From Excoecaria cochinchinensis (taxonomy: Eukaryota > Streptophyta > Magnoliopsida > Malpighiales > Euphorbiaceae), in contig CANTUQ010000112.1 in assembly GCA_947683425.1 (NCBI GenBank), positions 10,927,501-10,991,500 on the forward strand: 64,000 nucleotides of DNA. The letters run 5' to 3'. Shown here in pieces: positions 22,210 to 32,427 of the stretch. The notes under the pieces were generated by a model. That model was not told the DNA's origin, searched no databases, and saw only the letters and a program-made list of their open reading frames with translations. A program made the position numbers and the translations under genes. How positions within the stretch are numbered: the first letter of the stretch is position 1; every line of letters begins with the position of its first letter.

Positions 22210-22773
22210 TTAGGCATGCCTAATAGAGTCTTTTAGCTGCAGCCTATATGGATGAATTATATGGATGATTTGGATCCTGATCAGATCCCCGATTGGTTCC
22301 TCGCGAACCCTATAAGAAAATGTGTTTGAATCCTCGCGATTCTTATTAATATGATGAATCTTGTTTAAGGGCCCCTATAAAGGTTTTATAAATATAAAAT
22401 AAAAATGGTTTTCGATTCGTACCCGTAAGGTATCGCTATACGTCGATTCGTACCCGTAAGGTATCGCTATGCGTATACTCGTTATCCACTATTATGAGTC
22501 AGCAGGATCTTTAATTGATATGTGATTTGTTATGTTACCGTTGATTATACAAAAGTAATAATTGAATGAGATAATATGGATATGGATATAAACATGAGAT
22601 GCTGAATATATGGTTATAAATTGGAGCCTATATGTATACATATTATGACATGAATCATGTATATGCCATTATGAATGTGATATGCCTTGACGACCACTGT
22701 GAGTGGTCGTCCATATAATATGTGTGAATCCCCACTAAGCGTTTATCGCTTAGCACGGTGTGTTTACCCGTGC
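22210..22773 (+). other. stem-loop chain in the 5' LTR of A
   Basis: In order: TTAGGCATGCCTAA (22210-22223); GGATC..GATCC (22272-22288); GGTTC-CTCGC-GAACC (22295-22309); two GTACCCGTAAGGTATCG modules (about 22427-22470); GACGACCACT-GTG-AGTGGTCGTC, a perfect 10-bp stem (22689-22711); CTAAGCG-TTTAT-CGCTTAG (22735-22753); and GCACGG..CCGTGC (22753-22773). All are short, near perfect and conserved as pairs in other LTRs. They would lie in the transcribed 3' half of the LTR. Confidence 0.75.
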
Positions 22774-23111
22774 AGGTAAATATGAAGCTTTGTTTAAGAG
22801 AGTCATTGCAGTCCAGCTAACAGAGCAAGGTTTAGAGTTTGGAGTTTATTTTATTATGGTTGATTCTTTTATGTAAAGAACTTTTGATATTGGTTTGGAA
22901 AATAGCTTCCGCTGGTGTATTTGTATTTGGGCCTGTAATATTATTACATTTATGATGAGTGATAACATGCGATGTATTATGAAAATTTTAAATTGCCCTG
23001 TATTTCAGTACGCATGATTATGTATGATATGTGTATAAATTGTTCCGCGTTCCGCATCTGCTTGGTGACACCCCGACTCATACGGGTATGGGTAGGGGTT
23101 GTAACAGGTTT

Positions 23112-23124
23112 TGGTATCAGAGCC
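23112..23124 (+). promoter_or_regulatory. primer binding site of element A
   Basis: TGGTATCAGAGCC lies five bases after the 5' LTR. It is complementary to the 3' end of plant initiator tRNA-Met (GGCTCTGATACCA). It is a primer site, not a tRNA gene. Confidence 0.95.
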
Positions 23125-23226
23125 TAGGTTTAGGCATTTTCTGGGTGATGTTGTGATTGTTGTGCGTAAATGTGTCTATGTTTAGGGCTGTGTTGGCTGA
23201 TTCAGTTATTTCTTGTTTTGTTATAG

Positions 23227-26200
23227 ATGGCCTCGAATTCAAATCGTGGTTTACTTGAGGAATCGGCTGAAAGTGTAAATCCTCCAGCAGTTGATCCTTC
23301 AGCATCTTTATCGGCACAACCAGCTAGGGTGCAACCCGAGCCTGCTGCTGCTGCTTTTGAGGCTATGTTCAGAATGAATCAGAATATGGCTCAGGTTTTG
23401 GAAAGAATGGCTGCTCCGAGAGCTCCTTTAGAGAGTTTGAGAAGAGCTGGTGCTGAAGATTTCTATGGGACTGGTTTAGGGGAATCAGAATTAGCAGAGA
23501 AATGGTTGGATAAATTAAAAAGGACTTTAAAGGAAATCAGATGTCCTCCGGATCAACAAGGAGAGTGTGCAGTGGCTCTGTTACAAGGTGCAGCATATTC
23601 ATGGTGGGGATTAGTGAGTAGGCAACCTCAGATACCTGATCCTGTGTCTTGGGAGTTCTTTGAGGAGGAGTTTAAAAAGAAATATATCACTCAAGCTTAT
23701 AAAAATGCTAGATGGGCAGAGTTCCTAAACTTGAAACAAAGGGCTATGTCTGTTTCTGATTATGAAAAAAAGTGTACTCGGTTGGCTCAGTATGCCCCAG
23801 ATGGAGTTATGACAGAGGATTTTAGATGTAAGCAATTTGAGGCTGGATTGAATGAATCCCTGAAGGTGCCTTTGATTCCCTTGAAGTGTTTACCAGGAGT
23901 TACTTACTATCAGCTTACGGAGGCTGCAATGTTGGCTGAGACAAGTGAAACAGTGCGAAGAGAAAATGTTCAGAGGAGGAATATTTCAAGGGGTGGTCCA
24001 TCCTTATCTTCGGGTAAGAGATCTCGAGACGCGCATCATCAGTTCTCTACTGGTTCAGCTACTAGGGGCAGAAGACAGGGTTCTGCACTGTCAGGTTCTA
24101 GTAGAGGTTCAAGCAGGTTGAATGTATTATCTGAGTGTCAGTATTGCGGTAGGATTCACCGGGGTGAGTGTAGACGACTCACGGGTGGATGTTTTAGGTG
24201 TGGAAGCACAGAACACTTGATGGCCAGTTGTCCGAGGATGAATAACAATTTGGGTCCTCAGAGAAAGGCAAGCAGGGTTGGTTCCAATGTTACTCAGGCT
24301 ACTTATGGTAGAGGTAGAGGTAGAGGTCGAGGCGGTCAACCTAGAGATGGAGCTGTGTCTGAGTCAGTTGAGCGTCTGACACCAGTTGCAGTCAGAGCTT
24401 ACGCTGCTAGAGCTAGAGAGGAGCAGGATGGTCCTGATGTGATTGCTGGTAAGTTCTTACTCCTTGACACTGAGTTATATGCCTTAATAGATCCTGGTTC
24501 CACACACTCATATTTGTGCACAAATAAAATTGTTAATAAGTTACATGTGATAGATCAGTTAGAGCATGAGGTATGTGTGACCAGTCCATTAGGGCATAGT
24601 GTCAATGTGAGTAGAGTGTATAAGAGTTGTCCTTTGATAATTGAGGGAGTTGAGTTTCCTGCGGATCTGATAGAGCTACCATTCAGAGAGTTTGATCTGA
24701 TTTTGGGTATGGATTGGTTGGATAGACATCGAGCTGTGGTTGATTGTCATAGGAAGACTTTTGTGCTTCGAGATAGAAACCGAGATCCAGTTTTTGTAAA
24801 AGGTTTGGGTGCTAGTGCTTTGCACAATGTGATTTCTGCGATGCAAGCCAAGAGGTTTATCAGAAAAGGGTGTGAGGCATTCTTAGCTGTGGTTTTGGAT
24901 TCTAAGAGGGATCAAGTAAAGATTGAAGATATCCCAGTTGTGCGGGAGTTTAGTGATGTTTTTCCAGGTGATTTGCCAGGGTTACCTCCTGAGAGAGAAG
25001 TGGAGTTAGCTATTGAGATTATGCCAAGTACTACACCCATATCGAGGGCACCTTATCGGATGGCTCCTGTAGAGTTGAGAGAACTTAAAACTCAATTACA
25101 AGAGCTGTTGGATAAGGGGTTTATTCGACCTAGCATAGCTCCATGGGGAGCTCCTGTTCTATTTGTTAAGAAGAAAGATGGTTCCTTGCGGATGTGTATC
25201 GACTACAGACAGATTAACAAAGTCATAGTAAAGAACAAGTATCCATTGCCAAGAGTTGAAGATTTATTTGATCAGCTTCGAGGCGCAGGTGTTTTCTCAA
25301 AGATAGATCTTCGGTCTGGGTACTATCAGCTACGGGTCAAGGATGAGGATGTGATTAAGACTGCATTTCGAACTCGGTATGGCCATTATGAGTTCCTTGT
25401 TATGCCATTTGGTTTGACCAATGCTCCAGCGGCTTTTATGGATTTGATGAACCGAGTGTTTAGGCCATATTTGGACGAGTTTGTTGTGGTATTTATAGAT
25501 GATATCTTGGTGTATTCCAAGGATGAGCGTGAACATGAAGATCATCTTCGGATAGTTTTACAAGTTTTGAGAGAGCATCAGTTGTTTGCCAAGCTGAGCA
25601 AGTGTGACTTTTGGCTTCGTGAAGTTTCATTTTTAGGTCATATAATTTCTGCTAAGGGTATTCAAGTGGATCCAGCAAAGATAGAGGCAATTGTTGATTG
25701 GAAAGCACCTAAAAATATTCAAGAAGTGAGAAGTTTTCTTGGTTTGGCGGGTTACTACCGTCGATTTGTTAAGAGTTTTTCAGTGATTGCCGCCCCGATG
25801 ACAAGATTGTTGAGAAAAGGAGTCAGATTTGAGTGGTCAGATAAGTGTCAGGCTTGTTTTGAGCAGTTGAAGAAGTTGTTAGTTGAGGCTCCTATACTTA
25901 CTCAACCCATCTCGGGTAAAGAGTTTGTCATCTATAGTGATGCTTCAGGTGTTGGTCTTGGCTGTGTTTTGATGCAAGAAGGCATGGTTGTGGCTTATGC
26001 TTCTCGACAGTTGAAACCACATGAGAGGAATTATCCGACACATGATCTAGAGTTGGCTGCTGTGATCTTTGCTTTGAAGATTTGGCGTCATTATTTGTAT
26101 GGAGAGAAATGTAGGATCTTTACAGACCACAAGAGTTTGAAATACTTTCTCACACAGAAGGAATTGAATATGAGACAGCGTCGTTGGCTTGAGTTGTTCA

Positions 26201-27858
26201 AGGATTACGACTGCATTGTGGATTACCATCCAGGTAAGGCCAATGTAGTCGCTGATGCTTTGAGTCGGAAGTCGATGTCGGCTTTATTTTTGAGACGGTT
26301 TAGATGGAGATTTGATTTAGATGGGGCTTTGATTGCTCAGTTGAGAGTTAAGCCTACCTTGAGACAGAAAATTATTGATGCTCAGAGGTATGATGAGAAG
26401 CTACAGCGGATTGTGCAAGAGGTCAATTTGGGAAAACAGTCAGAGTTCTCCGTTCAGGATGGAGTGATTATGTATAGAAATCGTTTGTGTGTACCAGAGG
26501 GGGAAGAGTTAAGAAGACAACTTATGAGTGAGGCACATTGTACAGTTTTCACTATGCATCCTGGTAGTGAGAAGATGTATCGAGACATGAAGCAATTCTT
26601 TTGGTGGTCTGGTATGAAAAGGGATATTACAGATTTTGTATCTAGATGCTTGACATGTCAGCAAGTTAAGGCCGAGCATCAAGTTCCTTCGGGTTTGCTC
26701 ACGCCTTTGTCTATTCCCGAGTGGAAATGGGATGATATAGCCATGGACTTTGTAACAGGTTTACCTTTAACTCAGAAGAAACATGACTCAGTTTGGGTGA
26801 TAGTGGATCGACTTACGAAGTCAGCTCATTTTCTACCAGTTAGGATGGATTATCCGATGGATAGATTGGCCAGTGTTTATGTGGATGAGATAGTTCGGTT
26901 ACATGGAGTGCCTTTGTCCATAGTTTCAGATCGGGACCCGAGGTTCACATCTAAGTTTTGGAAAGTTTTACAGCGAGCTTTGGGTACCAGGTTGAACTTT
27001 AGCACAGCATTCCATCCTCAGACAGATGGTCAATCTGAGCGGGTTATACAGATTCTGGAAGACATGATGAGGGCTTGTGCTTTGGATTTTCCAGGTAGTT
27101 GGGATAAGTATGTGTCACTCATGGAAGTTGCCTACAACAATAGTTATCAGTCGAGCATCGGTATGGCTCCATATGAGGTTTTGTACGGTCGACAGTGCAA
27201 AACTCCAGTTTGTTGGACCGAGTTATCTGAGAGGTCAGTGATTGGACCAGATGTGGTTAGAGACACAGAAGAAAAGATCAGAATTGTACAACGGAATTTG
27301 AAAGCGGCTAAAGATCGACAAAAGTCATATGCAAACCTGAAGAGGAAAGATGTGCACTTTGAAGTTGGGGACAAAGTTTTCCTTAAGGTATCTCCTTGGA
27401 GAAAAGTACTTCGATTTGGAAAGAAAGGTAAACTTAGTCCTCGCTACATCGGACCGTATGAGATTTTAGCTAAAGTTGGTCCGGTGGCCTATAGATTGGC
27501 ATTACCGATGGAGTTGTCTAAGTTGCATGATGTGTTCCATGTTTCGATGCTTCGTCGGTATAGATCAGATCCTTCACATGTTTTGTCGGTTCAAGATGTG
27601 CAAGTGCAGCCTGCTTTTTCTTATGATGAGGAACCAAAAGCTATTCTAGCCCGAGAGGTAAGACAATTAAGGAGTAAACAGATTCCTTTGGTTAAAGTAT
27701 TATGGGATCACCATGGAGTCGAAGAAGCAACTTGGGAAACCGAAGAGTCAATGAGAGCTCAGTATCCGCAATTGTTCAGTTCAGGTGAGAATTTCGAGGA
27801 CGAAATTCTTATTAGTAGGGGAGAATTGTCACACCCCGTTTACCCCCTAGTAGTATGA
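23227..27858 (+). CDS. gag-pol: gag-pol polyprotein of element A, 1543 residues, intact
   Basis: One frame encodes all functions needed for copying and integration of a Tekay chromovirus. Gag fills roughly residues 1-340, with a retrotransposon gag core (WLDKLKRTLKEI, AAYSWWGLV) and a CCHC knuckle at 322-335 (CFRCGSTEHLMASC). Protease has its active Asp at 422 (DPGS). RT has FIDD at 756-759. RNase H has its Asp at 905. Integrase has an HHCC finger (about 1104-1150) and the triad D1174, D1235, E1271. A GPY/F-like module (IGPYEI) and a chromodomain-like end (KVLWDHHGVEEATWE) follow. The start chosen is the first ATG after the primer site. The last ten or so codons and the stop (27856-27858) lie inside the 3' LTR. 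All key residues are present. Confidence 0.96.
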   Translation: MASNSNRGLLEESAESVNPPAVDPSASLSAQPARVQPEPAAAAFEAMFRMNQNMAQVLERMAAPRAPLESLRRAGAEDFYGTGLGESELAEKWLDKLKRTLKEIRCPPDQQGECAVALLQGAAYSWWGLVSRQPQIPDPVSWEFFEEEFKKKYITQAYKNARWAEFLNLKQRAMSVSDYEKKCTRLAQYAPDGVMTEDFRCKQFEAGLNESLKVPLIPLKCLPGVTYYQLTEAAMLAETSETVRRENVQRRNISRGGPSLSSGKRSRDAHHQFSTGSATRGRRQGSALSGSSRGSSRLNVLSECQYCGRIHRGECRRLTGGCFRCGSTEHLMASCPRMNNNLGPQRKASRVGSNVTQATYGRGRGRGRGGQPRDGAVSESVERLTPVAVRAYAARAREEQDGPDVIAGKFLLLDTELYALIDPGSTHSYLCTNKIVNKLHVIDQLEHEVCVTSPLGHSVNVSRVYKSCPLIIEGVEFPADLIELPFREFDLILGMDWLDRHRAVVDCHRKTFVLRDRNRDPVFVKGLGASALHNVISAMQAKRFIRKGCEAFLAVVLDSKRDQVKIEDIPVVREFSDVFPGDLPGLPPEREVELAIEIMPSTTPISRAPYRMAPVELRELKTQLQELLDKGFIRPSIAPWGAPVLFVKKKDGSLRMCIDYRQINKVIVKNKYPLPRVEDLFDQLRGAGVFSKIDLRSGYYQLRVKDEDVIKTAFRTRYGHYEFLVMPFGLTNAPAAFMDLMNRVFRPYLDEFVVVFIDDILVYSKDEREHEDHLRIVLQVLREHQLFAKLSKCDFWLREVSFLGHIISAKGIQVDPAKIEAIVDWKAPKNIQEVRSFLGLAGYYRRFVKSFSVIAAPMTRLLRKGVRFEWSDKCQACFEQLKKLLVEAPILTQPISGKEFVIYSDASGVGLGCVLMQEGMVVAYASRQLKPHERNYPTHDLELAAVIFALKIWRHYLYGEKCRIFTDHKSLKYFLTQKELNMRQRRWLELFKDYDCIVDYHPGKANVVADALSRKSMSALFLRRFRWRFDLDGALIAQLRVKPTLRQKIIDAQRYDEKLQRIVQEVNLGKQSEFSVQDGVIMYRNRLCVPEGEELRRQLMSEAHCTVFTMHPGSEKMYRDMKQFFWWSGMKRDITDFVSRCLTCQQVKAEHQVPSGLLTPLSIPEWKWDDIAMDFVTGLPLTQKKHDSVWVIVDRLTKSAHFLPVRMDYPMDRLASVYVDEIVRLHGVPLSIVSDRDPRFTSKFWKVLQRALGTRLNFSTAFHPQTDGQSERVIQILEDMMRACALDFPGSWDKYVSLMEVAYNNSYQSSIGMAPYEVLYGRQCKTPVCWTELSERSVIGPDVVRDTEEKIRIVQRNLKAAKDRQKSYANLKRKDVHFEVGDKVFLKVSPWRKVLRFGKKGKLSPRYIGPYEILAKVGPVAYRLALPMELSKLHDVFHVSMLRRYRSDPSHVLSVQDVQVQPAFSYDEEPKAILAREVRQLRSKQIPLVKVLWDHHGVEEATWETEESMRAQYPQLFSSGENFEDEILISRGELSHPVYPLVV
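27789..27808 (+). other. perfect 8-bp hairpin just before the polypurine tract of A
   Basis: GAATTTCG-AGGA-CGAAATTC lies inside the coding sequence for ENFEDEI, close to the 3' LTR. Element H has the same perfect hairpin (61081-61100) and F nearly so (34837-34856). Confidence 0.8.
27815..27826 (+). promoter_or_regulatory. polypurine tract of element A
   Basis: GTAGGGGAGAAT directly precedes the 3' LTR start TGTCACACC. Element H has GTAGGGGAGAGT at the same place. Confidence 0.85.
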
Positions 27859-30764
27859 GCCATGTATGTGTGTAAATTTTTAAGTATTTTGGCATGTGAC
27901 AAGGGTATTGTGGGGTATATTGCATGTTATAAGAGTTATTTTAATATGTGGGTGCACATATGTTAGTAGGGTGTGAATTAGTTGGGAGATACTTGTGTGT
28001 GCATGCATATACCATTGTGGGATGTGAGTAATGGTGTAGTGATTGTGTGTTTTACTCACACATTAGTAGGGTGTTTTAAGTTGGGTTTTGATTGTGTGTA
28101 GTGAGCATACCGTAGTAGAAGGAATCTATATGGGGTATCATTGTGTGTGTTGCTCATACATATGTGGGGTGCATTATTAGAGTGTTTTATAGTGTGTGAT
28201 TGACATATGATGGTTAGGTGTGAATGATTAGTTTCCACCAATAGGAAAGTGACAAGTGTTAGGGTTAGGAAAAGAAAAAAAAAGAAAAAGAAAATAGAAA
28301 AGTGAAAGAGCAGAATTTGCTCTTCATTTTCCCGTAGCCTCCTCCCCTCCTCATCTCCTTCTTCTTCTTTGCTCTTCTTTTGTTTTCTCTAAGCTTGGAT
28401 TCAAGCCCTTGGTGGTGGGAATTGATCACACTTTGCATTAATTAGTGAGTTCATGCATCTCTTTTGTGTAGTCTTCTTCTTCTTCTTTCTTCTTCATATT
28501 TTCTGGTTTTGGATTTGTAAGTTAGGGTTTTGAGTTTGTGTATTTTTGTGGTTTGATGCTTAGTTGAGCCTCCTCGCGATCCTAAAGGCAAAGAGGTTGC
28601 TGGATCCAGTGGAGTCAAGTGATTGAGCTCCTAATTTTCAGGTTTGGGAATTGGTTTGTTGATTTATGTGTTAATGGTTTTTAATAACTGAATTGAGTAT
28701 TCTGAGATGTTAATTTATGTGTTGTGATGGTTTGGATTAAATTTGGTGAATTGATGGTGTCAAATGAGTTGGTTTGAAGCTTGTTGAACTTCATAGTGCA
28801 AATCTGTTTTTGAGGGTCAGATTGACCTTTGGTCATTCGTTTTAGTATATGTTGAGTTTTTCAACTCTAAAATACATGATTCCAGTTGGGTTAGAACCAC
28901 AACTTTCGTATCTAAAACTTTGTAGAAGTAACAATAATTTAATTCGGACTCTAACTATTTTAAAATCGCCCATTACAGTTGCACAAATCATCAGGTGTGT
29001 CTGTGGAGCAGGTTAGAGAAATTTGAGTATATCTCCCAGATTTTCGTTCTAAAGGATCTGAAATTTTGTCACTAGAAAGATAACATCTTGAGGATTAATT
29101 GTTATGAAGATAAGTTTGTCTAAAAATGTCATTTAGTAGTTCAAAAATTCATATAGATTCAGTAAATTAATTCTGCCTTGTGTCTAATAATGTTTGGGAA
29201 CTGGTTGGAAAGCACAGCTGTGCTTTTGGGTAGGACACAGCTGTGCTTTGGCTTTTAGATCGGCCATATACAGCAGAGCACAGCTGTGCTTTATAAAAAA
29301 GCACAGCTGTGTTTTAATAAAATTGTCCCTCTTCACCAATTCATCCTAGAATCGATCCTACACCTCCGAATTAGCCCCAAAGTGTCTAGAAACGCCTGAA
29401 AAATTTAATGTTACTTATTTTATAATTAGGTAATGAGGATATATAATTAAATTACCTATGAATTGAATAAATTCTTATAACGAAAAATTAATTAATATGA
29501 TGATTAACCATGAATTAAACTATAAGTATAATTTGCTAGATGAATAAATACTCATGACGAGAATTATATAACATGTGTATAATTTATGATTAAGGCATTA
29601 AAACTAATATATTATTTGATTAAATCTAATTTAATTAGGAAGCAAGAACTTGTGATTTGAATATTATGCCTTACATTTTATAATTGTATTTTTGCTATGC
29701 TAAATGTTTGCATGCCATATTATGCCTTAACCTATGAACCAAATGTGTCATGCTTAAATATAATTGATTTATGTATGTTAAATTCAATGGTTATTCATAT
29801 TGAACAAATGTGTAACTCAATGTGAATTGTATTATACATGACCTGCAAGAGTCAGTTTAGTGGATAGTTAGGCATGCCTAATAGAGTCTTTTAGCTGCAG
29901 CCTATATGGATGAATTATATGGATGATTTGGATCCTGATCAGATCCCCGATTGGTTCCTCGCGAACCCTATAAGAAAATGTGTTTGAATCCTCGCGATTC
30001 TTATTAATATGATGAATCTTGTTTAAGGGCCCCTATAAAGGTTTTATAAATATAAAATAAAAATGGTTTTCAATTCGTACCCGTAAGGTATCGCTATACA
30101 TCGATTCGTACCCGTAAGGTATCGCTATGCGTATACTCGTTATCCACTATTATGAGTCAGCAGGATCTTTAATTGATATGTGATTTGTTATGTTACCGTT
30201 GATTATACAAAAGTAATAATTGAATGAGATAATATGGATATGGATATAAACATGAGATGCTGAATATATGGTTATAAATTGGAGCCTATATGTATACATA
30301 TTATGACATGAATCATGTATATGCCATTATGAATGTGATATGCCTTGACGACCACTGTGAGTGGCCGTCCATATAATATGTGTGAATCCCCACTAAGCGT
30401 TTATCGCTTAGCACGGTGTGTTTACCCGTGTAGGTAAATATGAAGCTTTGTTTAAGAGAGTCATTGCAGTCCAGCCAACACAGCAAGGTTTAGAGTTTGG
30501 AGTTTATTTTATTATGGTTGATTCTTTTATGTAAAGAACTTTTGATATTGGTTTGGAAAATAGCTTCCGCTGGTGTATTTGTATTTGGGCCTGTAATATT
30601 ATTACATTTATGATGAGTGATAACATGCGATGTATTATGAAAATTTTAAATTGCCCTGTATTTCAGTACGCATGATTATGTATGATATGTGTATAAATTG
30701 TTCCGCGTTCCGCATCTGCTTGGTGACACCCCGACTCATACGGGTATGGGTAGGGGTTGTAACA
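27827..30764 (+). mobile_element. 3' LTR of element A, 2938 bp
   Basis: Same length and ends as the 5' LTR. Outside one patch I count about 15 differences. In the patch 28838-29270 (21180-21612 in the 5' LTR) I count about 25. The palindromes at 29210-29318 and the stem-loop chain at 29868-30431 are kept, with one mismatch in the 10-bp stem (AGTGGCCGTC). Confidence 0.97.
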
Positions 30765-30769
30765 CATAC
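30765..30769. repeat. target site duplication of element A, right copy
   Basis: CATAC directly follows the CA end of the 3' LTR and is identical to 20164-20168. Confidence 0.95.
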
Positions 30770-30894
30770 TTCACAATTTTACCATTAACTGTACTTGCTA
30801 AAACTTTCACTTAAATTTATAAATGGTCTAGTTGACATACTTAACACTTTAATTTTTACCCAAATCCTTCTAGGGTACTATTCGGGGTGTGACA
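30770..30894 (-). mobile_element. LTR Y, second part (its 5' end in sense)
   Basis: It continues Y beyond element A and ends ATTCGGGGTGTGACA, which on the minus strand is the LTR start TGTCACACCCCGAAT. The next bases TCAAT (30895-30899) are the expected target duplication within LTR Z. Confidence 0.8.
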
Positions 30895-31015
30895 TCAATC
30901 GTGGTTACACATGTCGACAAGCTGACGTTTATCAATTACGTAACCCAACCGTGGTTTCAAATGTCGACAAGCTAACGTTCATCAATCATGCATCTCAATT
31001 ATGGTTTCACACATC
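30895..31015. repeat. short tandem repeat with GTCGACAAGCT, in LTR Z
   Basis: About two and a half degenerate units of roughly 50 bp: TCAATCGTGGTTACACATGT then GTCGACAAGCTGACGTT, repeated with changes. Other LTRs here do not have it. Confidence 0.65.
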
Positions 31016-32427
31016 GACAGCGGCCGAGGGGAAAAGGCCCGTCGTGAGTCGCACCTGCTGTCGCGACTCGTGACAACGCTGCCACGTTCTTCATAAGAGA
31101 GAGGGGTCACGAGTCGTGATCCTTGCTCATGACTCGCGACACAGCTCCCTCGCGACTCACAAGAGAGAGGGGTCACGAGTCATGATCCCTGCTCATGACT
31201 CGTGACTGCCCACTCACAGCTTCAGCCATCTTCACGACTCATGATGATGCCTTGCGCCACTGCCGAGTCGTGCTGCCTCCTCATGACTCGGATGAAACTT
31301 CTCAGCAAGCTATCCACGGAGGTGAACTACATGATTCTGTCACGATTGTGAGAAGTGTCGCGCTCATGACAGCATCGTGTTTTCCAATTCCAGTAGAAAA
31401 CGTGCAACTCGTAACTTAACAAAATCAAAACCCATTTAACCCAAAATCATTTAACATGCAAAAATATGTAAATTCTTACCTCCAGTGCCTCCAAAACATG
31501 CTAAAAAACATAAAGAATATAATAATCATGCACTTGAATGCTAGAAATCAATACAACTAACAAACCCAGAATTTCATCTCATAATCATATACTTTAGTTC
31601 AAAATGGACAAGTAAAGCATTTTAACTCTATCATCTCAATCACTAACATGCATCACTAACTATCCCATCAGTTAACACATGCATAACCACATATTCACAA
31701 ATAATCCAAGAGAACAGGGCAATCCAAATCCAAATAAACTCATCCAAGAACATAACTCCCAAACCTAACAATGAAGCTTCAATCCAACTCTTCAAAATCC
31801 AGCCTTCTCTTTTCCCTTGCTCTTCCTTCTTTCCTCCGTTTCTTGCACAAAAACCCAGTCAATACACACTCAAGTTAAGCCATGCATTACACAACTAAAA
31901 CAAGAAATGATGAAGGAGAAGAACCCAAAGAAATTCCAAAAAATCCAAGCACTTACCTTCACAACCCAGCTCAAATCAAAATTCCAACCTCAAAGCCCTA
32001 GATCCACGTTAGGCAAAAGTAAGAGAGAGCAAGAAGAAATAAAGAAGAGGAAGGAGAAGAAGAGGAAGCGTGAGAAAGAAGAAAATATGCTTTTCTTCCT
32101 TTCCTCTCTCCCTCACTCACTTCACATTAATTACTCTCACCTACCCATGCCACATGACACCATCCTAATGGACCAAATAATCCACTTTAACTTTCATGTC
32201 CCATGGCACCATACACAACACACATAATATAATCTCTTACAAATACTTTACATCCTTGGTACCATACACCACATGCAAACCATATAATTCCTCCTCTTAA
32301 CATACTTAATATAAATTCTTCAATTAGGTCCTCAATTACACAAATCCCACATGCATAATTACTAAAATACCCTTTTATTTCTGACTTAACACGCGAATTC
32401 CGATTAGGCCCTTTTTGGGTTGTTACA
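30895..32427 (-). mobile_element. LTR Z: Tekay-type LTR, reverse, partial
   Basis: On the minus strand it begins TGTAACAACCCAAAAAGGGCC at 32427, like the solo LTR. It is cut at its left by Y. It carries palindromes of the GTCACGAGTCGTGA type at 31045-31290, a CTGTCACGATTGTGA type near 31335, and a short tandem repeat at 30895-31015. The bases after 32427 are TGGTT, then F pol coding sequence, so Z was inserted into the RT region of F. The 136-residue Lys-rich reading near 31817 is a low-complexity shadow. Confidence 0.75.

Larger units (their letters stand above)
20169..23106 (+). mobile_element. 5' LTR of element A, 2938 bp
   Basis: It starts TGTCACACCCCGTTTACCCC and ends GGGGTTGTAACA. It is the same length as the 3' LTR, and positions correspond by adding 7658 over most of the length. 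It holds the CACAGCTGTG palindrome cluster (21551-21660) and the stem-loop chain (22210-22773). No internal gene is supported. Confidence 0.97.
20169..30764 (+). mobile_element. Element A: complete Tekay/Del-type Ty3/gypsy retrotransposon
   Basis: 10,596 bp with two 2938-bp LTRs, a perfect 5-bp target duplication, an initiator-Met primer site, one open gag-pol reading frame and a polypurine tract. It is inserted in LTR Y. It is the only coding-intact element in the window and the youngest by its low overall LTR divergence, although one 0.4-kb LTR patch is much more diverged than the rest. Confidence 0.97.

Noticed and set aside
23112..23124. tRNA-Met-like sequence
   Set aside because: Only 13 bases match the tRNA 3' end, directly after an LTR; it is a primer binding site.
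24127..26229. Minus-strand readings inside A gag-pol
   Set aside because: They are shadows opposite an intact, domain-complete frame.
31817..32227. 136-residue Lys/Glu-rich reading
   Set aside because: It lies inside LTR Z, is low complexity, and matches the purine/pyrimidine-rich part common to these LTRs.
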